Below, piece after piece: positions 4,584 through 5,989 of a stretch of 5,989 nt of DNA. The DNA is from Chloroflexota bacterium (GTDB taxonomy: Bacteria > Chloroflexota > Dehalococcoidia > UBA2247 > RBG-13-53-26), in contig QMOF01000145.1 of the NCBI GenBank assembly GCA_003650185.1, forward strand, positions 1-5,989. Reading direction: 5' to 3'. Positions within the stretch are counted from its first letter, which is position 1. Each line of letters opens with the position of its first letter. The notes beneath the pieces were generated by a model that saw nothing but the letters and a program-made list of their open reading frames with translations, made no database searches and had not been told where the DNA came from. The position numbers were made by a program, and so were the translations under genes.

Positions 4584-5989
4584 TCACCGTGGCTGTGCGG
4601 AGGTGACCTTACTCAGCTTCTCCCTTACGCGGCTCTGTTCAGCCTTCCTCCGTGCCTGTGCTGCGAAGGCTCCCTCAGTACGTATGTGATTATTCAGCAG
4701 AGCCTTGAGGTGCTCCACAAGCTCTCGGTTGGCTGTCAGGTCAAGGGGCTGGTCGCGCATCCAGTCCACAAGCTTAAGCTTCTGGCTGACCGCATTCTTA
4801 CTTACCTGCTCTTCTCTGACTATGAGCTTGAAAGCGCCCTCTCTGACGCTGAACACCCTCTTGTGGCTCTCGTATCCGGGCCTCGTGTCACCAGGGCCTC
4901 TTGTTTGCCAAGCCTCAGAGAAGATTGGCCTGTCCAGCAACGGACCAGCGTCAGTCGCCTGCCCGTCCGTTCCTGACAGGATGGCTTTCAAAGACAGTCC
5001 CCTGCAGGTATCGGGTATTTGCATCCCCAGCAAATCGCACACTGTGGGAGCAATATCTATGGTGGCGACTGGGGTAGAAACGGTCTTCGGTTGAATAAGG
5101 CCGGGGCAGCGGAACATCAGGGGCACGCGCAGCAATCTGTCTGAACTGGATTCCGCATCGTGGGAGAAATAGTACCCGTCCTCCATGAATTCCTCTCCGT
5201 GGTCTGCCGTCACGATAAGGATGGATGTCTCCAGCAGCCCCCTGGTGTCCAGCGCATGAAGGATGTCGCCAATGAGGCTGTCGGATGTTTTCATAGATTC
5301 AACATAAAGCCTCTGCAACCGACCACACACTCCACGGGTGAGGAACCCTGAGATGGCCCTTGAATTCAAGTAGTCTAGCTCTCTTTGGCTGAACTCCGTA
5401 CTGCAATCCGGAGGCAGGTAGGGGGCGTGGTTCACCATGGTGTGAATCCAGAGGAACTGTGGGCTTTCAAACCTGCTATCGATGAACTCCGACAATGTAT
5501 CCCGAAATCGGCGATGTGTCTCACGGTGCTCTTTGATGCTTACAGTCTTTCTCGTCAGTCGAAGTTTGTAGAACTGGAGAGCGGCCAGCAGCAGCCTGCC
5601 GATTGCTATCGTCCGCTTCTTGTCCCTCCACAAGGGCCGAAGCCTTTGGACAAGCCCTCTCAGTGGGTATTGGTGCCAGGTATCGGCCTTCGCTTTGGGC
5701 GTGCCTCTAGTCTTGCGGCGAGCGCTCTGAGCCTGCTTGTGCTTCATGGCTTGGGATGGACTCAATACGCAGACGTGATACTGAGCCCTCCGTGCGTAGC
5801 CGAAGAAAGGGGTGAGGAAGGCATTCTTCTCGATAATCGTGGCAGTGTTAAACCCATGGCTTGCGAGGATCTCGTCGATTCCCTTCACGCTCCTGTCAAG
5901 GCGAATGCCAAAGTGATATGGATACACGCTGGCCACTATTCCAGGGAACGAAAAGAAGGTCAATGGGCCTATGGAGAACGCATTCTCAA
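4584..5989 (-). CDS. Sulfatase/alkaline-phosphatase-superfamily hydrolase, N-terminus outside window
   Basis: About 467 residues are visible and the frame is open to the window edge; a TTG at 5963 is not the likely start because family-like sequence (ENAFSIGPL) lies upstream of it. Superfamily marks are the nucleophile-region segment AFSIGPLTFFSFPG at the edge, the HTMVNHAPYLPP stretch (near 5410-5445), and the metal-binding ADHGEEF (near 5190-5210) followed by YFSHDAES and RVPLMFRCPG. Members are metal-dependent hydrolases of sulfate or phosphate esters, or phosphoglycol transferases. The classic formylglycine motif Cys/Ser-x-Pro-x-Arg is absent; the region reads LTFFSFPGI, with Thr (5958-5960) or Ser the only plausible nucleophiles. 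A basic insert (KHKQAQSARRKTRG, near 5700-5750) and a charged helical C-terminal tail are unusual. No membrane segment is visible in this part. It stands apart from the tRNA by about 200 nt. Superfamily is clear; substrate is not. Confidence 0.85.
   Translation of the reverse strand, partial: ENAFSIGPLTFFSFPGIVASVYPYHFGIRLDRSVKGIDEILASHGFNTATIIEKNAFLTPFFGYARRAQYHVCVLSPSQAMKHKQAQSARRKTRGTPKAKADTWHQYPLRGLVQRLRPLWRDKKRTIAIGRLLLAALQFYKLRLTRKTVSIKEHRETHRRFRDTLSEFIDSRFESPQFLWIHTMVNHAPYLPPDCSTEFSQRELDYLNSRAISGFLTRGVCGRLQRLYVESMKTSDSLIGDILHALDTRGLLETSILIVTADHGEEFMEDGYYFSHDAESSSDRLLRVPLMFRCPGLIQPKTVSTPVATIDIAPTVCDLLGMQIPDTCRGLSLKAILSGTDGQATDAGPLLDRPIFSEAWQTRGPGDTRPGYESHKRVFSVREGAFKLIVREEQVSKNAVSQKLKLVDWMRDQPLDLTANRELVEHLKALLNNHIRTEGAFAAQARRKAEQSRVREKLSKVTSAQPR

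Noticed and set aside
5961..5963. TTG start for the sulfatase-like gene
   Set aside because: Family-like residues continue upstream to the window edge, so the gene is simply cut off.
4584..5963. Plus-strand frames opposite the sulfatase-like gene
   Set aside because: All are antisense shadows of a well-supported coding region, without binding sites or recognisable domains.

Overview
The window looks like an ordinary stretch of a bacterial chromosome with a GC content in the mid-50s (judged by eye). The Shine-Dalgarno sites (AGGAGG, AAGGAGG), the tRNA promoter boxes and the short intergenic gaps are all bacterial. Acyl-CoA dehydrogenase, GlcG/HbpS-type, nitroreductase and long-form SDR genes together suggest an environmental heterotroph that degrades organic acids or aromatics. 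An uncultured Chloroflexota (Dehalococcoidia-like) or similar soil or sediment lineage is plausible, but no sequence here fixes the taxonomy.

Left half, plus strand (1-2827): four genes run in one direction with short gaps. They are the 3' part of a biotin-protein ligase (birA), an acyl-CoA dehydrogenase 5 nt downstream, a GlcG/HbpS (DUF336) protein, and a small FMN nitroreductase. The last two have strong Shine-Dalgarno sites that fix starts inside the longer open frames. They probably form one operon; its promoter lies outside the window.

Centre (2828-2942): a short convergent intergenic region with two G/C-rich hairpins but no T-tract.

Right half, minus strand (2943-5989): read from right to left, these are a sulfatase/alkaline-phosphatase-superfamily protein cut by the window edge, a 200-nt spacer, a tRNA-Gly(CCC) gene with an excellent promoter, a small winged-helix DNA-binding protein with a GTG start, and 36 nt further a long-form short-chain dehydrogenase (SDR) of the type used on acyl-CoA or alcohol substrates. 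The winged-helix gene and the SDR look cotranscribed, so the small protein may regulate that unit.

Functionally, the acyl-CoA dehydrogenase and the SDR could both act in oxidation of an acyl-CoA-like substrate, with the nitroreductase and GlcG-like protein as accessory redox functions; this is inference from family and proximity. I found no CRISPR, mobile element, phage gene or defence system. The points most worth checking are the missing canonical catalytic glutamate in the acyl-CoA dehydrogenase, the lack of a formylglycine motif in the sulfatase-like protein, and the unassigned winged-helix protein next to the SDR.
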